Positions 11,296 through 23,405 of a stretch of 64,000 bases of DNA are shown one piece after another. The translations under genes and the position numbers were made by a program. The stretch is from the NCBI GenBank assembly GCA_964036045.1, contig OZ038378.1, forward strand, positions 44,480,639 to 44,544,638, given 5' to 3'. Below the pieces are notes generated by a model. That model worked only from the letters and a program-made list of their open reading frames with translations. It searched no databases and was not told the origin of the DNA. The stretch comes from Eutreptiella sp. 'Long Island Sound 2002'. Its lineage: Eukaryota > Euglenozoa > Euglenophyceae > Eutreptiales > Eutreptiaceae. The stretch's first letter is position 1. Each line of letters begins with the position of its first letter.

Positions 11296-12842
11296 TAGGT
11301 AGGTAGGTGCACTTGGTCGTGGAGAGGCGCCCCATGCTTCCCCCTGGCGTCGCCCCTGTGACGAACAGGAAGAGGCTCCGCGCGTGATAAGGGGAGGCGG
11401 CTTACATCCCGCTAGACCTGACTCTTGGCCCCCAACAAAGCGGCCCCGGGCTACACCGGGAGGGCTGATCGCCGCCAGCGTGACGTGCTTGTCCCGCCGG
11501 GAGGGTGTGCCCCCGTGCTTGCGCACGTCTTCTCCTTTGGGCGGAACCCTAGAGGTTCACCGGACTTCCTGGCGTATCCCGTTCCCAAGGCATGCATGCA
11601 CGTTCTTGGTACTAGGGTTCCGAGGCGCTTGGGTGTCGCACGCTCCGCCTCAAGTCCCAAAGCAGCGCAGGCCTTAGGATGCAGCCTTACCCCCGGTCTC
11701 CTGATCTCGTTTGGCCGGGTCACCTGCATGGCACGGGCTGCCTCAGTGCCCCGGCTGTGGGCACTGTGTTTCCTACTGTTGTGCTGCGTTTGTGTTTGGG
11801 TCCGGTTTGCGGTTGGGTGTGGGTTTTGTTAACCCCGCCAGTCCTGGCTGGGGTTTTCCGTAGGTGTGTTTGGGCACGGTTTGTGGTGTTGTCCCTCTAG
11901 TGCTGGCTGTTTGTGGTGTTCGTTGTTGGGCTTCGGTTTCGGCCTGCTTATGGGACATGTGTGGTTTCGTGCGCGCTCCGCTTGCCCCCAGCCGTTTCCA
12001 GTTCCGGTGTGCGGTGTGGGCGTGCGTGCTGGGCTTATCTCTTGGCTGTGCGACGCCCTCCTTGGCTGGGTTGTCGGGGTGTGTTCTTTGCCTTTTTTTT
12101 TTTTGCTTTGTGGTGTCAGTTGCTCGGCTTCCCTGTCCCGGGCCTTGTGGTCCCTGTCACCCGGTTTCCTTTCTCTCGGGCTGGGCTGCTAGCTTTTTTT
12201 TTTCTTTCGTGGTCTGTGTCTGCATGTTTCGGTGTCCCCTTCCCGGTGGGCTGCTGCTCCTGGCCTGCTCTTGCCAGTTTTGGCTTGGTGGTCCCCCTGT
12301 CCCTCTTTTCGGGTCCTGTCTTCGGTGCCCTCTTGGGGGGGGGTTGGCCGCCTCTGGTGGTGTTGGCGGGCGGTTTGGCGGCTGTGGGCTGTTTTTTTAC
12401 GCCCCCCCCCCTCCCCCCTCCGTTGTTTTTTTTTTCGGGGGGGGGCTTGCCTGTTCCTCCCTCTGCCTTCCCTGGGCTGGCGCACGCACTGGCCCGCATT
12501 CAGTGTTGTTTTCCGGGCTGCTGTTGGCGGTTGCGTTCTGTTTGGCCGTTTTCCGGCCCCATGGGTCGGGTGGGCTATGTACACGTTAGGCTCGGCGCCC
12601 CTTCTTGCCGGGTTAGGTCCGGGCTCTGCCTGCCGGGCGGCTGCGCCAGGCGGCTGCGTGGGGGTCTGGGTTAGGGGGCTTGGGTTGTTTGTGTCGTTTC
12701 CGCTCTGCGGTGCCGGTTTTAACCTTCTGGGTGGTCCGCCACCGTTGTTGCTGGGTGCGCGGTGGCCCCGTGTGTGGCCTGCGGTGCCGGTGTGTGGCGT
12801 GCTGGTGCGGCGCCCTCCGGGGTCTGCGGTGGCTTGCGTCGG
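11296..12842 (-). other. LINE-2 3' untranslated region
   Basis: T/G-rich on the + strand, with homopolymer runs near 12098, 12195, 12403 and 12428. No frame is convincing: the + strand frames (for example 11913-12674) are Leu/Val/Cys/Gly-rich shadows of the base bias. On the minus strand it follows the basic C-terminus of ORF3 and ends at 11296 with a (CCTA)3 tail beside the target duplication. The boundary with ORF3 is approximate because that ORF is frameshifted. Confidence 0.45.
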
Positions 12843-15800
12843 TTAGTCCTTCAGGTTAGGGTCAGTCGTGCCGTGTTGTGCCGCTCTGTGCCGCCTCGCG
12901 TCGCGTCGTGCTGTGGCGCGTTGCATTGTGGCGCGCTGTGGTGCGGTGTGCCGTGGTCTCTCGTTGTGCCGCGGTGGGTCAGTGGAGGTCAGCCTGGCCT
13001 GTGTCGTGGTGCGGAGTGCTGGCCGGAGTGTGGCTGGCTGGTGGCTGGGGGGTGCGGTTAGGTGTGGGTGTCTCGCTGAGTCCGTGCTGTGGGGGCCTGG
13101 GCGTGCCGCTCGGGCTGGTGGGTTGGGTAGGCGTCCGTGGGGTTGCCCTCCCTGGGGGCCTGTGCCTTGGTCCCGTGTCCTCTGGGGGTTTCGGTCCCTA
13201 GCCCTGGTCGCTGTGGCCGTGCCTTCGTCCTCTTCCGGTGCCTGTGAGGTGGCCCTTGTGGCGGCCGGAGTTTCCGCCTGGCGGTGAGGGCGTCGTGGTG
13301 CGCCGTGCGGCAGCGTTCCCTGCGGCTTCCTCTGTGGCTGTGGCCCGTTCTCCCCGTGTAGGTGTGCCCTCCATTCTCCGTGTTGTTTCCGGTGGCTGGT
13401 GGGTGTGCGCTGGTGTGATCCGTACGGCGTCCGATGCTTGCTTCGGCGGTGCGTGGTGGGGGGTGCGCCCCCGGGAGTCCTGGGGCGCTCGGTCGGGGTG
13501 GGGCCGAGCTGGTCCCCCCGTCGTGGTATGCCCTTCCTGGGTGTGGTTCGTGGCGTTTGCCGTGGTGCCCTTTTCCTCCGCGCCTTGGTCCCCGCTCCTG
13601 CCCCTTCCTGGTTCTTGGGTGCTTTCCTGCCCCCAAGTGGTGTCTCTTCCGGCGCCCTGTCCCTATGGGTGCCTGCTCTCACTTGGGGCCCCTCTGTGCC
13701 CTCTTGCCTGAGTGCCCCTTGGTGTCCCTTGCCCTCCCCTTGCCCTTGTCCTTCCTCTTCCTGGTGTGGTGGTGGCAGGAGGGGCGGGGTGGGGAGGGGG
13801 CGCCGACGGCCCAGGCCTGGGGGTGGGTGGCCTGGAACCATTGGCGGAGGGCTTGGGGGGTGTAGGGGGGGTGGAGGCCCTGGACCGCATCGCGGAGGCG
13901 GACCTCCCATGCCGCTTGTGGCATGATGGCCTCTGGGGCGGCCTCGGTGAGGTCGGCGGGGGTGCGGGTGCGTATCTCGACGAAGGTATGCACCATGTGC
14001 ACCCCATCGTGCCTTCCCGCTCCCCCGGCCCACTTCACCCAGCGGCGGAGCTCCTGCAAAGCGGGGGCAGACCACCAGGCGAGGTGGGCGGGGGCCTGGG
14101 GGGGGGAGGGGTCCGTTCCTGGAGTCCTGGAGCGGCGGGGGGAGGACGTGGACCTGTGGTGGTGGTGGGGGTGGCGGTGCCTGGGGGAGCGGGAGCGGCG
14201 GTGGCGGGGGCTGGGGGTGGAGGACGGGTACGGGCAGAGGGGAAATCGGGAGGGGGAGGTGGACATGGGGCGTCGGTGGCGCGCTTGGTGGCGTCCGGGG
14301 GAGCGGGAGTGGTGGTGGCGGGGGCTGGGGGTTGTGGATGGGTATGGGCGGCGGGGGGAACGGGGAGCCGGACGGGGCCTGTTAGGGAAGGGGGAGGTGG
14401 ACATGGGGCGGCGGTGGCGTGCCTGGCGGCGTCGGGGGGAGCGGGAGCCGTGGTGGCAGGGGCTGGGGGTGGGGGTCTTGTATGGCCGGAGGGGGGAGGG
14501 GGAGGTGGACATGGGGCGGCGGTGGCGCTCGTGGTCGCGCCCGGGGAAGCCGGAGCGGCGGGAGCGGGGTCCCGGGGGGTCGTGGTTTCACCTGGCGGAG
14601 CAGGAGCAGCGCGAGTGGGTGGTTGAGGCGCGGTGGTGGTGTGGGGAGTGTGGGCGCCGGGGGCAAGTGTGCCGTGCGGGGGGGGGAGCGGGAGCGCCGC
14701 CGTTTGCGGGACCGGTCCTCAGCGCTCGAGTCGGGCCAGTCAGGAGGCGTTGGCGGGTCCTGGGGGGCTTCGCGTGGTGCCGCCTGGTACTGGGGGGGGG
14801 GGGGTCCCCCGTCGTCGATGGATCCGCCACGTAGGGGTGTGGTGGCGGCAGCGGCTGGTGGTATGGGTCGAGTGACTGTCATTCGCGGGGTTGGGCCCGG
14901 GGGGCCCCTTCAGCTTGGACGTGGTGGCCGGGGGGATACAGTTCCTGGTACGGGGGGGTGGCCTCTGGTGGTAGGTGGGGTATGCGGGTGGAGCGCTCGG
15001 TGGCTGCCATCCAATTCGCTGGTGCTGTTCGTGCACGGGGGGTTTTGGCCCGGTGAGGTAGGGTGGTGGGCAGTGGTAGTGGCCGGGGTGGTGTTGGTAA
15101 TGGTGGTGGTGGGGCTGCTGGTGGTGGTGGTGTTGGTAGTGGTGGGGTTGGTGTTGCGGGAATGGCCTTTGGACCCCTTGTGGTTTTTCCGGTCCCCCTT
15201 GTGGGGGTGGGGGGTTGGGCATCGTGGGCAGCCCCTGGGGCTGCACTATGTGGTGGGCAGGGGGGGCGGGTCGGGGGCCGGGCTTCATGGTGACGATGGT
15301 CGAGCGGTCCCACGTTCCTGGGTCGGTTTGGCTGGCAGTGGTGGTGGTTTGCGGGGGACCGATGACGGGGCGCTTGGTGACGGGGATGTGGACGAGGGTT
15401 TGGACGGGGTCGTGTTGGGTGGCCGCCTCTGCGGTGGTGGTGGCTGCCGGTGGGAGGGGGGCGTTTGTTGTGGTGGGTGGGGGGTCCTGGCCGGGCTGAG
15501 GGTCCAGGCTGGGGCGGTGTCGGTTGGGTTTGTGTCGTTGCGTTTGTGGTGTTGTGTGTGCTCGCGTGGGCGCCGGCTTGGGTTTCGGGTCGGGTTTGGG
15601 GTTGGGGTCCGGTTCCAGGTTGAGGAGGACCTCTGTCTGGAGGTGTGAGGGCGCCGATGTCGGGTCGGGGGTCTTCCTTGTGCGTTGCCGGGGTGCCCTA
15701 GTCGCCTGTGTGGGGGTCGGGGGGTCGGTGCGTGCGGCCGCGGCTTTAGCTTTTGCTGTGGCCTTGAGGATGAGGGCGGCGGGGAGGGGGAGGTCGGAGG

Positions 15801-17747
15801 ATGAGATGGAGGTGGTGGATGAGGCTGAGGATGAGGAGGAGGTGGTGAACGCGGGTTGGGCTGTGATGCGGGCGGGCTTGCGGGCGGCGGCTTCTGCTGC
15901 GGCCACGGCGGGGAGGATGGAGGGCATGTCCTCGGGCTGTAGGGTGGGGGCGGGCGGCTGGGGGGACCCGGTTGTGACCTGGCGGCCCGGCGGGCCGATC
16001 TGGTCAGCAGCGGCGAGGGAGGGAGGCGCGGGGCTGTGGCCTTCTCCTTCTGGGCTTGGCTGGGCCGGGGTCCTGCAATGTGTGAAGTTGTGTGGGTTGG
16101 CGTCCGCGGGGGGGAACAGTTCACGTGGGCTGCATTCAGGGGCTGGGGGAGGTGGGCCTGGGTCTTCTGGGGTGTGTGCGGGGGGCGTGGGCGGGCCACT
16201 GGGTGGGGTGGGCGTGCCGCGGGGCGCGGAGCTCCTCTCCGCGGGTGTGTGTGGGTTGTCGAGTATTGGGGTTGGTGAGGGGTGTCCGGCGGAAGGGTGT
16301 GTGGCGGGCAAGTGCTGGTGTTCGGGCGGGTGGAGGAGGCCCGTGTCGCGGGGCCCAGGGGTGCGCGCGATGGTGGGCGTGTCTGGGTCTCCGGACGGGC
16401 AGCGGGAGGGGAGGGGCTTGGGCGGGGATTGTGCGGTGGGGTGCGTTGTGTCGGTGTATGTGTCCGCTCGCCGCGGCGCGCTTGCGTGGCCAGTTGTAGG
16501 CCGGGTGGTTTGGAGGAGAAGCTTGCCGTCTTCTGCTGCCGCGGCAAGGATTTCGCAGACGAGCTTGCGTATCTGGTGGACCTCTTGGTCAGTGGTGGGA
16601 AGGGGGTATGCTAGCTTTGGGCCAAGACCCACGCGGCTGAGGACCCTGTGGATGGCGTGGTACCCGCAGGTGAGGGATTGCTGCGGTCTGGGGGGGGGGT
16701 TTGGCCGCGTGTCCGGGCCCGCCTCGACTTGTGTGTGGGCGGTGGGGTTGGCCCAAATCCAGGGCACGGTCCCCGTGGGTGGCCAGTGGGGCTGGATCCA
16801 GTGGGTTAGGCAGAGCATGGCCAATCCCAGGTGATTTGGGCCAGGGCGCAGGCTTGGGGCTTGTCCCCTGGCTGGAGGACGCCCCTGAGGACCCTGTGCT
16901 GGGTGGTGGGGTCCCCTATGGCCCCTGGCGGGGCGGTCCGTGGGGCGAGCATGGTGTCTGTCCCTTTGACGAGCCATTGCGGGCCGGAGGACGTAGGCGT
17001 AGTGGCTATCACGTAGTAGTGCCCGCGCTCGAGGACTGTAACCCAGACCTCCGGCGGGGGGTGGTCACTGTCTGAAGGTGGAGGGGGGAAGGTTGTCGTC
17101 TGGGGTGCGGAGGCCGGCGACGCGGAGGGCGGTGTTGCGGGTTGGTGCGGTTGCCTGTTCCCAATGCTCCGGGCGGTTCGCGTCCGCTGGGTTGTCCTTC
17201 TCCGCTGGGGCCCGTCGTAGACGTACGGTCCCTCGACGCGTGACGATGATGTCGGTGTCGTGTGTCAGGGCCTGGCCCGACTCGATGGGGGGGATCAAGA
17301 CGTGCCCGCCCTGGGTGTGTTTGCGGGTTCGCCAGAGTACAAGGTCTACGATGGTCTCGTGGAGGCCGTTGCCTGGGGTGGTCAGGTCCCGGAGGGCTTT
17401 GACGGTGAGCTTGGTCCAGTCCTCTTGTAGGCGGTACCAGCCCAGGGGGGTGGTCGGGGCCTGCCTTGGAGGGTTGCTCGGAGGAGGTCGGGGTCGCGGA
17501 TGGTGGCCGGTGTGAGGGGGGGGTGTCCCGGGTCTGGGGGGGGTGGGCTGGATGGGTTGCGGGGGTCTTGCGCGTCTACGTCGACGTATGGTTGGCCCTG
17601 GTTGGGCTCCGCCGGGCTGGGCTGTGCGGGGTGGCTTCTTGGGTGAGAGATGGGCCTCGGGGCGCTGTGGTGGTGTCTTGGAGGCCTGCGGATGGAGATG
17701 GGGGGCGCGTGCGGCCTGCGGAGTGGGTTAGTGGACGTCTGGGTCAT
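12843..17747 (-). pseudogene. LINE-2 ORF3: C48-like protease, Pro-rich, RS-rich and basic segments
   Basis: The start codon at 17747 lies inside the last 20 nt of the RT frame (stop at 17728-17730), as in coupled translation. About 130 residues in, the frame (after a shift) has NGLHETIVDLVLWRTRKH, then VWVTVLERGHYYVIATTP (17060-17000), then QQSLTCGYHAIHRVL (about 16685-16640). The order His-Tyr strand, then Gln and Cys-Gly, is that of Ulp1/C48 cysteine proteases. A proline-rich stretch follows (14740-16540), then RS repeats (14160-14530), then RRWVKWAGG (about 14050), and a Lys/Arg-rich tail to 12843. At least four frameshifts are present. The protease call rests on motif order only; an OTU-type fold is an alternative. 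The role could be polyprotein processing or SUMO removal, both inferred. Confidence 0.5.
14160..14530 (-). repeat. Coding minisatellite giving an RS-rich segment
   Basis: Three to four imperfect units of about 110-130 bp share GACATGGGGCGGCGGTGGCG and GGGGAGCGGGAG on the + strand. On the minus strand they encode repeats such as RHRRSRSPRHR and QARHRRPMSTSP. Arg-Ser segments of this kind mediate RNA or protein contacts in splicing factors; here they sit inside ORF3 of LINE-2 between the Pro-rich and KWAG segments. Confidence 0.65.
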
Positions 17748-19749
17748 GCACGGTATGGTAATGGATGAGACGCTGCATGTGTTCGCTGGCGGTGGGGTCT
17801 GTGAGTTGCTCCGCGTGTGGTAACAGGAGGTCATTGCAGTGTACCATTTGGGCCGCTGCTCTGCCGACTGCCTCTAGCTGGAGGTGCGCTGCTGCCTCCA
17901 TGGGGCTTTCCGTGTGTTTGGTGAGGTGTCGGTGCAAGGCCTGTGCTACGGCTCCTCTCACGGTGGTATCTTTGACCAGGGGATCCCAGAAGAGGTGTTC
18001 GGTGGCCTGGTGTGCGTGGCTGTGGGTCGGCCATCGTTCGTGTTGTCGTAGGGTTTCTGCCGGGGACCAGCCCACTAGCGTGTCCCTGCCTGTATGGAGG
18101 GGGCATTTCTTGAAGTGTTCCCAGTCCTCCAGGGTGGTGTGGTCGCACGGGCAACGGGTGTGTTCTTCAGGGACGTGGATGTGTTTGCGGGCGAGCCATC
18201 TGGCGACCCTGGTGAGGAATGGTAGTTGCTCCCTGAGGAGCTCAATGCGTCTTTTTTGGAGGTGGGCTGGGACGTTTGCTGGGCGCAGCGCTGAGTGGTA
18301 GAGGGGGATTTGCAGTCTGTCCTGAAGCTCCTGGATGTGCGCCCGGCTGTCTGCGTCGCCGAGCACGCGAGCAAGATGTTGGATGGGGTTGGGGTAGTGG
18401 TATGCTCTGTCGTGGGAGGAATAGGGGGCGTCCTCTGGTACCCAGTCCGGGGTCTGATGGGGCTCAGGTACGGGGGGTATGTGTTGGAGCTGTGTGTGGT
18501 TTCGGCCGAGGTCAGGGATCTGGAGGGCTGGTAGGTGCGTTGTGCGCTGGTGTACTGCCTGATTGTCGACCTTACCATTTCTGTATTGGTGTCTGAGGGA
18601 CTCCTGTTTCACGATGTGGAGTTGGACGTAGGGGGGAAGGCTGCGAAGGGCTTGCCAGAGCAGCAGTGCCTGGGTGCCGAGGCTCGTCGCGGTGGCTTTG
18701 TGAGGTGGTTGCCTTGCTATGCGGAGGAGCAGGTGTGTGTCGACAGTGGCGTCTACCACGAACCAGACCAAGACGATGTGCGGGAGGTGGGCGGGTAGGT
18801 GGGCCGCGATGTCTGTGATGGCGTCGGCCATGGCCCCTAGCTCCCCGTGGGATGAGGCCCCATAGGTGGTGTGGCCCGTGTGGTGGTCCATGTGGTAGTG
18901 TCCCCCGGTGTGGGTTAGCTGCAGGTTGGCCCCCCTGGTGATGGGCGTAGGGGCGGATTCGCCTGAGGCGTCGGTGAAGAAGAGCCGGTCCGCCGGTGAT
19001 GGTTGTGGGAGGCGGCATGGGTTCATGGGCAGGTAGGCGTATATGGTGAGGCCCGTGGCGAGGTGGGCTACTGGGGTAGTGGGCTGCAGGATGGGACTGG
19101 CGTACACCCCCCTTCCTTTGGAGATGATGTGTTGCGCTTGTGGGGACAGGGCTATGAGTCCCTGCTCCGGCTGTCCTTGTGTGAGGTAGAAGTAGATGTA
19201 GTGGAGGATGTAGGCTGTGTCTGAGTTTAGGTCGTGGCATGTGAGGGTTTGTGTTCGGTGCTCCGGTGTGTGGCAGGAGTGGTGGAGCGGATAGTAGGGG
19301 TGCTCGTGCTTGCCCGTTCTGCCTGGCTCGTACGTGCTGTAACGGATGGCGACCCCTGCCGGGTCGGGGCGGGGCCATGTGGGTGTAGTGGTGAAGAGCC
19401 ATTTGGGCGCATGGTCGGGGTTCCATGCTACCGTGGGGTTAGTGTCGGTGCGGTGGAACCATGGGGCTACCCATGCGTAGGCCTGTGGTGGTAGGTGGGT
19501 TGTGGGGTGGGTGTGGTGGCGTGCTATGAGGTGTAGTACGGGCCATGGTGTGGTTGGTGCCTCGGGGTCACAGGCCCAACATGTGCGTGGCATGCTCTGG
19601 GAGTCATCAGGGACCCGTGGTAGGTCTCGGGCGGTCATGTGGTGTTTCGGTATGCGCCATTTTGCCCCGTGGTGGATGACGGTGGTCTGCGTGGGTTTGG
19701 CTTCATTCAGGGCCAGTAGTAGGGTTGGTGGTGGGACTGGGCCCGTCAC
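17728..19749 (-). pseudogene. LINE-2 RNase H domain and zinc-knuckle C-terminus
   Basis: This is an open frame of 673 codons. RNase H motifs appear in order: FFTDASG (first Asp), SHGELGAMADAI (Glu), VWFVVDATVDTHLL (second Asp) and IVKQESLRHQYRNGKVDNQA (His region), so the D-E-D-H set is present. Near the C-terminus RCPCDHTTLEDWEHFKKCPL has Cys/His spacing like the zinc knuckle often found after RNase H in LINEs. The frame joins the RT frame above 19749 after a shift. The stop at 17728 overlaps the start of ORF3. RNase H would remove RNA from the cDNA hybrid during target-primed reverse transcription. Confidence 0.8.
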
Positions 19750-19989
19750 CGGGGGGGACGGGTTCGTGTTTTGAGCCGGTGGGTTTGTAGGGCGGTGTCA
19801 CTGGGATGGGTCGGGGGTGTTGCTTTGTGAACTCTCGGTAGGCTGTTTGAAAGTCTTTGCTTCCCGGCAGAGTGTGTCCCGCCGCTCGTGCCGTCTGCGT
19901 GAGGTACTGGTGGAAGGGGCGGTATTGAGGCCATTCCGGAAGCTGTAGAAAGGGGGTGTGGTGTGCCCCGCTGTGGTGCAGGACCCGCA

Positions 19990-22240
19990 TTTGGGGGAGG
20001 GTGACGTATACTACGGTGATGGAGGCCCCGACAAGGTCTATGGTGTGGATGGTGCCCTCTGGGTGACGGTTGAGGCCCTTCCTCTGGGCACGTGTGGTTG
20101 GTGAGTATGGCGTGGTGTGGGGATGGGAGGAGAAGCTGCAGGTGGTTCCAAGGGCGCGTGCTAATGTTGGTGGGCATGCCTGTCTGGTGGAGTACCCAGC
20201 ACGGGCATGTGTTGCGGGCCCGTTGTGCGGCTTGGAGGCGGATTTTGGTGACCTCGCGAACCTCTGGTGAGTGGTTGTGGGTCATGCGGTGAAGGAGGAG
20301 GGCTTTGTGTCTGGTGTAGGCCGCTTTCACCTTGTCCCCTATGGCGTCCCCATAGTGGGGCCATGCCGCTCGGATGGCGCGGGTGGGAATGGGGGTGGGC
20401 CAGCCCCAGTGTGCTGCCCATGCCTTGGTCACGGCGCGTGTGGCTGGCTGGAGGGCGGTGGTGGGGTGTGTCAGGTGGAGTGCTTGGAAGCCTATGGAGG
20501 CGTTCAAGACCCCGGTGAGGTAGTACGCCAGACTCTGGTGGGATGGGGAGAGGGCCTTGGTGGTCGGGGACGCATATCTGGGGAGATGGGCGAGGTGTGA
20601 TTGCAACTTTGGAGGGAGGGTGGTGTCCTCAGGGTTGGCGGCCTGGATTACCCCCAGGTGGGTGGTGGTTGTCACGACGTGCATGGGGGGCCCTTGTGGC
20701 CCTAGGGTGGGGGGTGTGGCAGACCCCTTGATCATGGCCACTGACGTTGTGGGGTGGACGATGAGGTTGTTGTGGGAGAGGTAGGAGACGGTCACGCCCA
20801 GTAAGTCATTTGCCTGTTGGGTGACCGTTGGCCCGGTGTCCGGGGCATCGGTTTCGTGTGGGGTGTGCGCGACTGTGAGGTTGGTGTCGTCCGTGAAGCC
20901 CACCAGGGGGGAGAGGAGGAGGTAGGGTGCGTAGGCCGGGTAATCCTGCTCGATTGCGAGGGCCAGGAAGAGCGTCACTAGAAGGTACAGGAAGGGGCCC
21001 TCTGCTCCTCCTTGAGGGACCCCGCCGCCTGGCTCCAGGAAGGGGGTGAGGCCTGCTCCAGTGCGGACCGTGTATTTCCGGGTGCGGATGTGGTCGGAGG
21101 CGAAGTTGTAGAAGGGGAGGCCCAGGCGTTTCCACATCGCTTCTAGAAGGAGCCAGAGGGTGTTCGGGAAGGCTTCTTTTGACGTCAAGGGAGGCAATGA
21201 TGAGGTCCACAGGGTCCATGTCGGCGATGGTGTCCTGGAGGAAGATGGCCTCGTTTGGGGACCAGCATGGGATGGCCCCCCAGACGCTGGCTGGTATGTG
21301 GGGGTCCAGGTGGGGGCGGATGCGGCGTAGGAGGATGGTCCAGACGATTTTGACCTCCGTGACCGCACAGACTACGGGGCGCCAGTTGTCCGGGTTTGGC
21401 CAGTCCCCTTTGTTGTAGAGGGGGCGGATAACGTTTGCCCAGTCTGGTGGCAGGGGGGTCTGCCCCGTGACGATGTCCCAGAGGCGGTGGGCGAGGATGC
21501 AGAGGAGGTGGGCGGGGAGGTGGTAGTATGCCTCCGCAGGGAGGCCGTCATAGCCTGGGGTTTTCTGTTGCCGGAGACTGTGGATGGCCTTCCGGACTTC
21601 GTGGATGGTGAAGGGGCATTTTTCCAGTTGCCTCCTCTGGGCGTGGTTGAAGACCCGAGGGAGGCGGTCGATTTTGGCCTGGCTGTCTTGGTCCAGTGTG
21701 TCTTGGGTGGGCGTGTGTTGCCGGAGGAAGCTGTGTTGGGTGGCTTGGAGCACTGTGGCTGGGTTGTTGGTGAGGGTGCCATCCTCCGGCCGGAACGTGG
21801 TGATGGTGTGGTGGCCAGTGTCGTTCATGGCGTGGTTGAGGTGGCGGATGGCCTTGTAGGGGAGTTCATGTTGCGCATACCGTTCGTGTTCCTGGGCGAT
21901 GCGCTGTTGCGTGTGGATGTGCCACCGCTGCAAGTCTGCCCTGATGTGGGCTATCTGCGTCCTGCAATGGTGTATCTGGCAGCGGGTTTGGGGGGTGTCG
22001 GTGTGGAAGAGGGTCGTCAGCTGTTGCTTCGCATGCCAGAGGTCATGGAGCATGTCCCCTAATGCCGTGGCTGGTTGGTCGCCGGCTGTGTGGGGGTGTT
22101 GCTGGAAGCCGCAGGCGACGGCGGCCGTGCGCATGGCTGTGAGTAGGTCGGTGGGGTCTGGTTGGATGCGCTGGGCGCGGTCTATGGCCCTGTGATATTG
22201 GGACCAGGCATGCTTGTCATGCAGTGGGGGCATCTTCAGG
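19990..22240 (-). pseudogene. LINE-2 reverse transcriptase
   Basis: RT motifs in order: QKTPGYDGLPAE and NWRPVVCA (fingers), LIIASLDVK then KEAFPNT (motif A, Asp in SLDV), GGGVPQGGAEGPFLY (motif B), and LVGFTDDTNL (motif C, FTDD in place of the usual YADD). The frame shifts inside motif A at 21170-21185, where an AAAA run lies next to the Asp codon. One extra base would explain this, so the copy cannot make a continuous RT. The thumb continues to about 20000 and shifts again before RNase H. The clade cannot be decided by eye; linkage of an APE endonuclease, RT and RNase H fits the I/Jockey-like group. Confidence 0.82.
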
Positions 22241-23405
22241 GGGGCTGGTAGGCCTTGGTCCGCATCCTCTGGGGGGCTGGGGGGAAGGTGGGGGAGGGTG
22301 AGGCGGATGTGCAGGGCACTATGGCCTGTCGGTCCCAGCGGGAGGGGTCCATATTGGGCCTCCGCCCGAATGATGGTGGTGGGGTTGCCATAGCATACGT
22401 CGATGCGGGATGGTGCGGCATCTGTTTGGTGGGGGAAGTGGGATGGTTGCCCTTCGAGGTTGGCTGTCAGGTCCACGAGCCCCAGCATTTCGATGGTGTC
22501 GCGGACCGCATGGTCCTGGGGTGTGGCCTGTCCCCCTCGGTCCGGGTTGGGGCGGCGTTCATGTCGCCGATGATGATTATAGGGGCAAGCATGGCCATCT
22601 GGCGGTATGCCTCGGCCAGGGCTTGGAGGAAGGGTTCCGTGGCGTCGCCGAAGGGGACGTGGGCGTTGATGTCGTTGAGTTACCATCCGTCCCTGACGAC
22701 CTCATAGACACCTAGCCTCCCTGGGACGCTGAGGTGGTGAACGAGGCGGACGTGGATGCCGGTTCGGGCGTATAGGAGGGTCCCCTTGTGCCAGTAGCAT
22801 TTGTACGTTTTTCGGTCCGGGGTATATATGGGGGTGGTTTCTGGGGGTCGTCGCGTTGTAGGCCTTCTTCCTGGAAGGTGAGGAGGTGGGGGACCCACCC
22901 CGGCCCCTGTGCCATCAGGAGCTCCTGGAGGGCGGTTGTGGCGTCCTTGGATTATGTGACGGCCGGCCAGTGGAGGTCGAGGAGGTTGACGGTGGCCTCG
23001 GTGGGGGCGGGCTGGGGCTGTGGAGGCTTGTGCCCTCGGCCCTTGCCCCCTCAGGGAGGGGGACTGGGGCTCGGGGACTTTTTGCTGGTTGGTCGGCGCT
23101 TGGGCAGGCGCGGCGGGGGGAGGTCTTGGCTCCACTCCGGGGGGAGCTCCCCAGTGTATTTGGTGCCTCTTTGGGCCTTGTTCTCTTCGGTGCAGAGTCG
23201 GATGGGGTGGGCGCTGGTGAGCTCCAGGGTGTAGCCTTCTGGCTTGTCCGGGGCGCTGCTGCCTTGGTCCAGCTCCTTTTGGCGGTGCCAGACCACCCGG
23301 ATCTGTGGCCCCCCTGTTGTCCCCCGGGTCACGAAGGCGGTACTGGATCGTGCACTCACACCAGATCCAGTCGCCTGTGTGGTCGTTGCGAAAGGACTGC
23401 TGCAC
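22240..23405 (-). pseudogene. LINE-2 apurinic-type endonuclease
   Basis: Pieces of the exonuclease-endonuclease-phosphatase fold are spread over three frames: HLLTFQEEGL (catalytic Glu, about 22880), then in another frame MLAPIIIIGDMNAAPT (GDxN motif, about 22570), then RIDVCYGNP and TGHSALHIRL (Asp and Ser-His end, 22400-22310). A TAA at 22680-22678 and two frameshifts break it. This is the nicking enzyme that starts target-primed reverse transcription in LINEs. It sits directly upstream of the RT, as in other APE LINEs. Confidence 0.72.

Noticed and set aside
11866-12846. Hydrophobic + strand frames resembling membrane proteins
   Set aside because: Phe/Leu/Val/Cys content comes from T/G-rich sequence in the LINE-2 3' UTR; three overlapping frames look equally hydrophobic.
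14879-15648. + strand Gly/Val-rich frame of 409 codons (14419-15648)
   Set aside because: It is the complement of the Pro/His-rich LINE-2 ORF3 and shows no independent motif.
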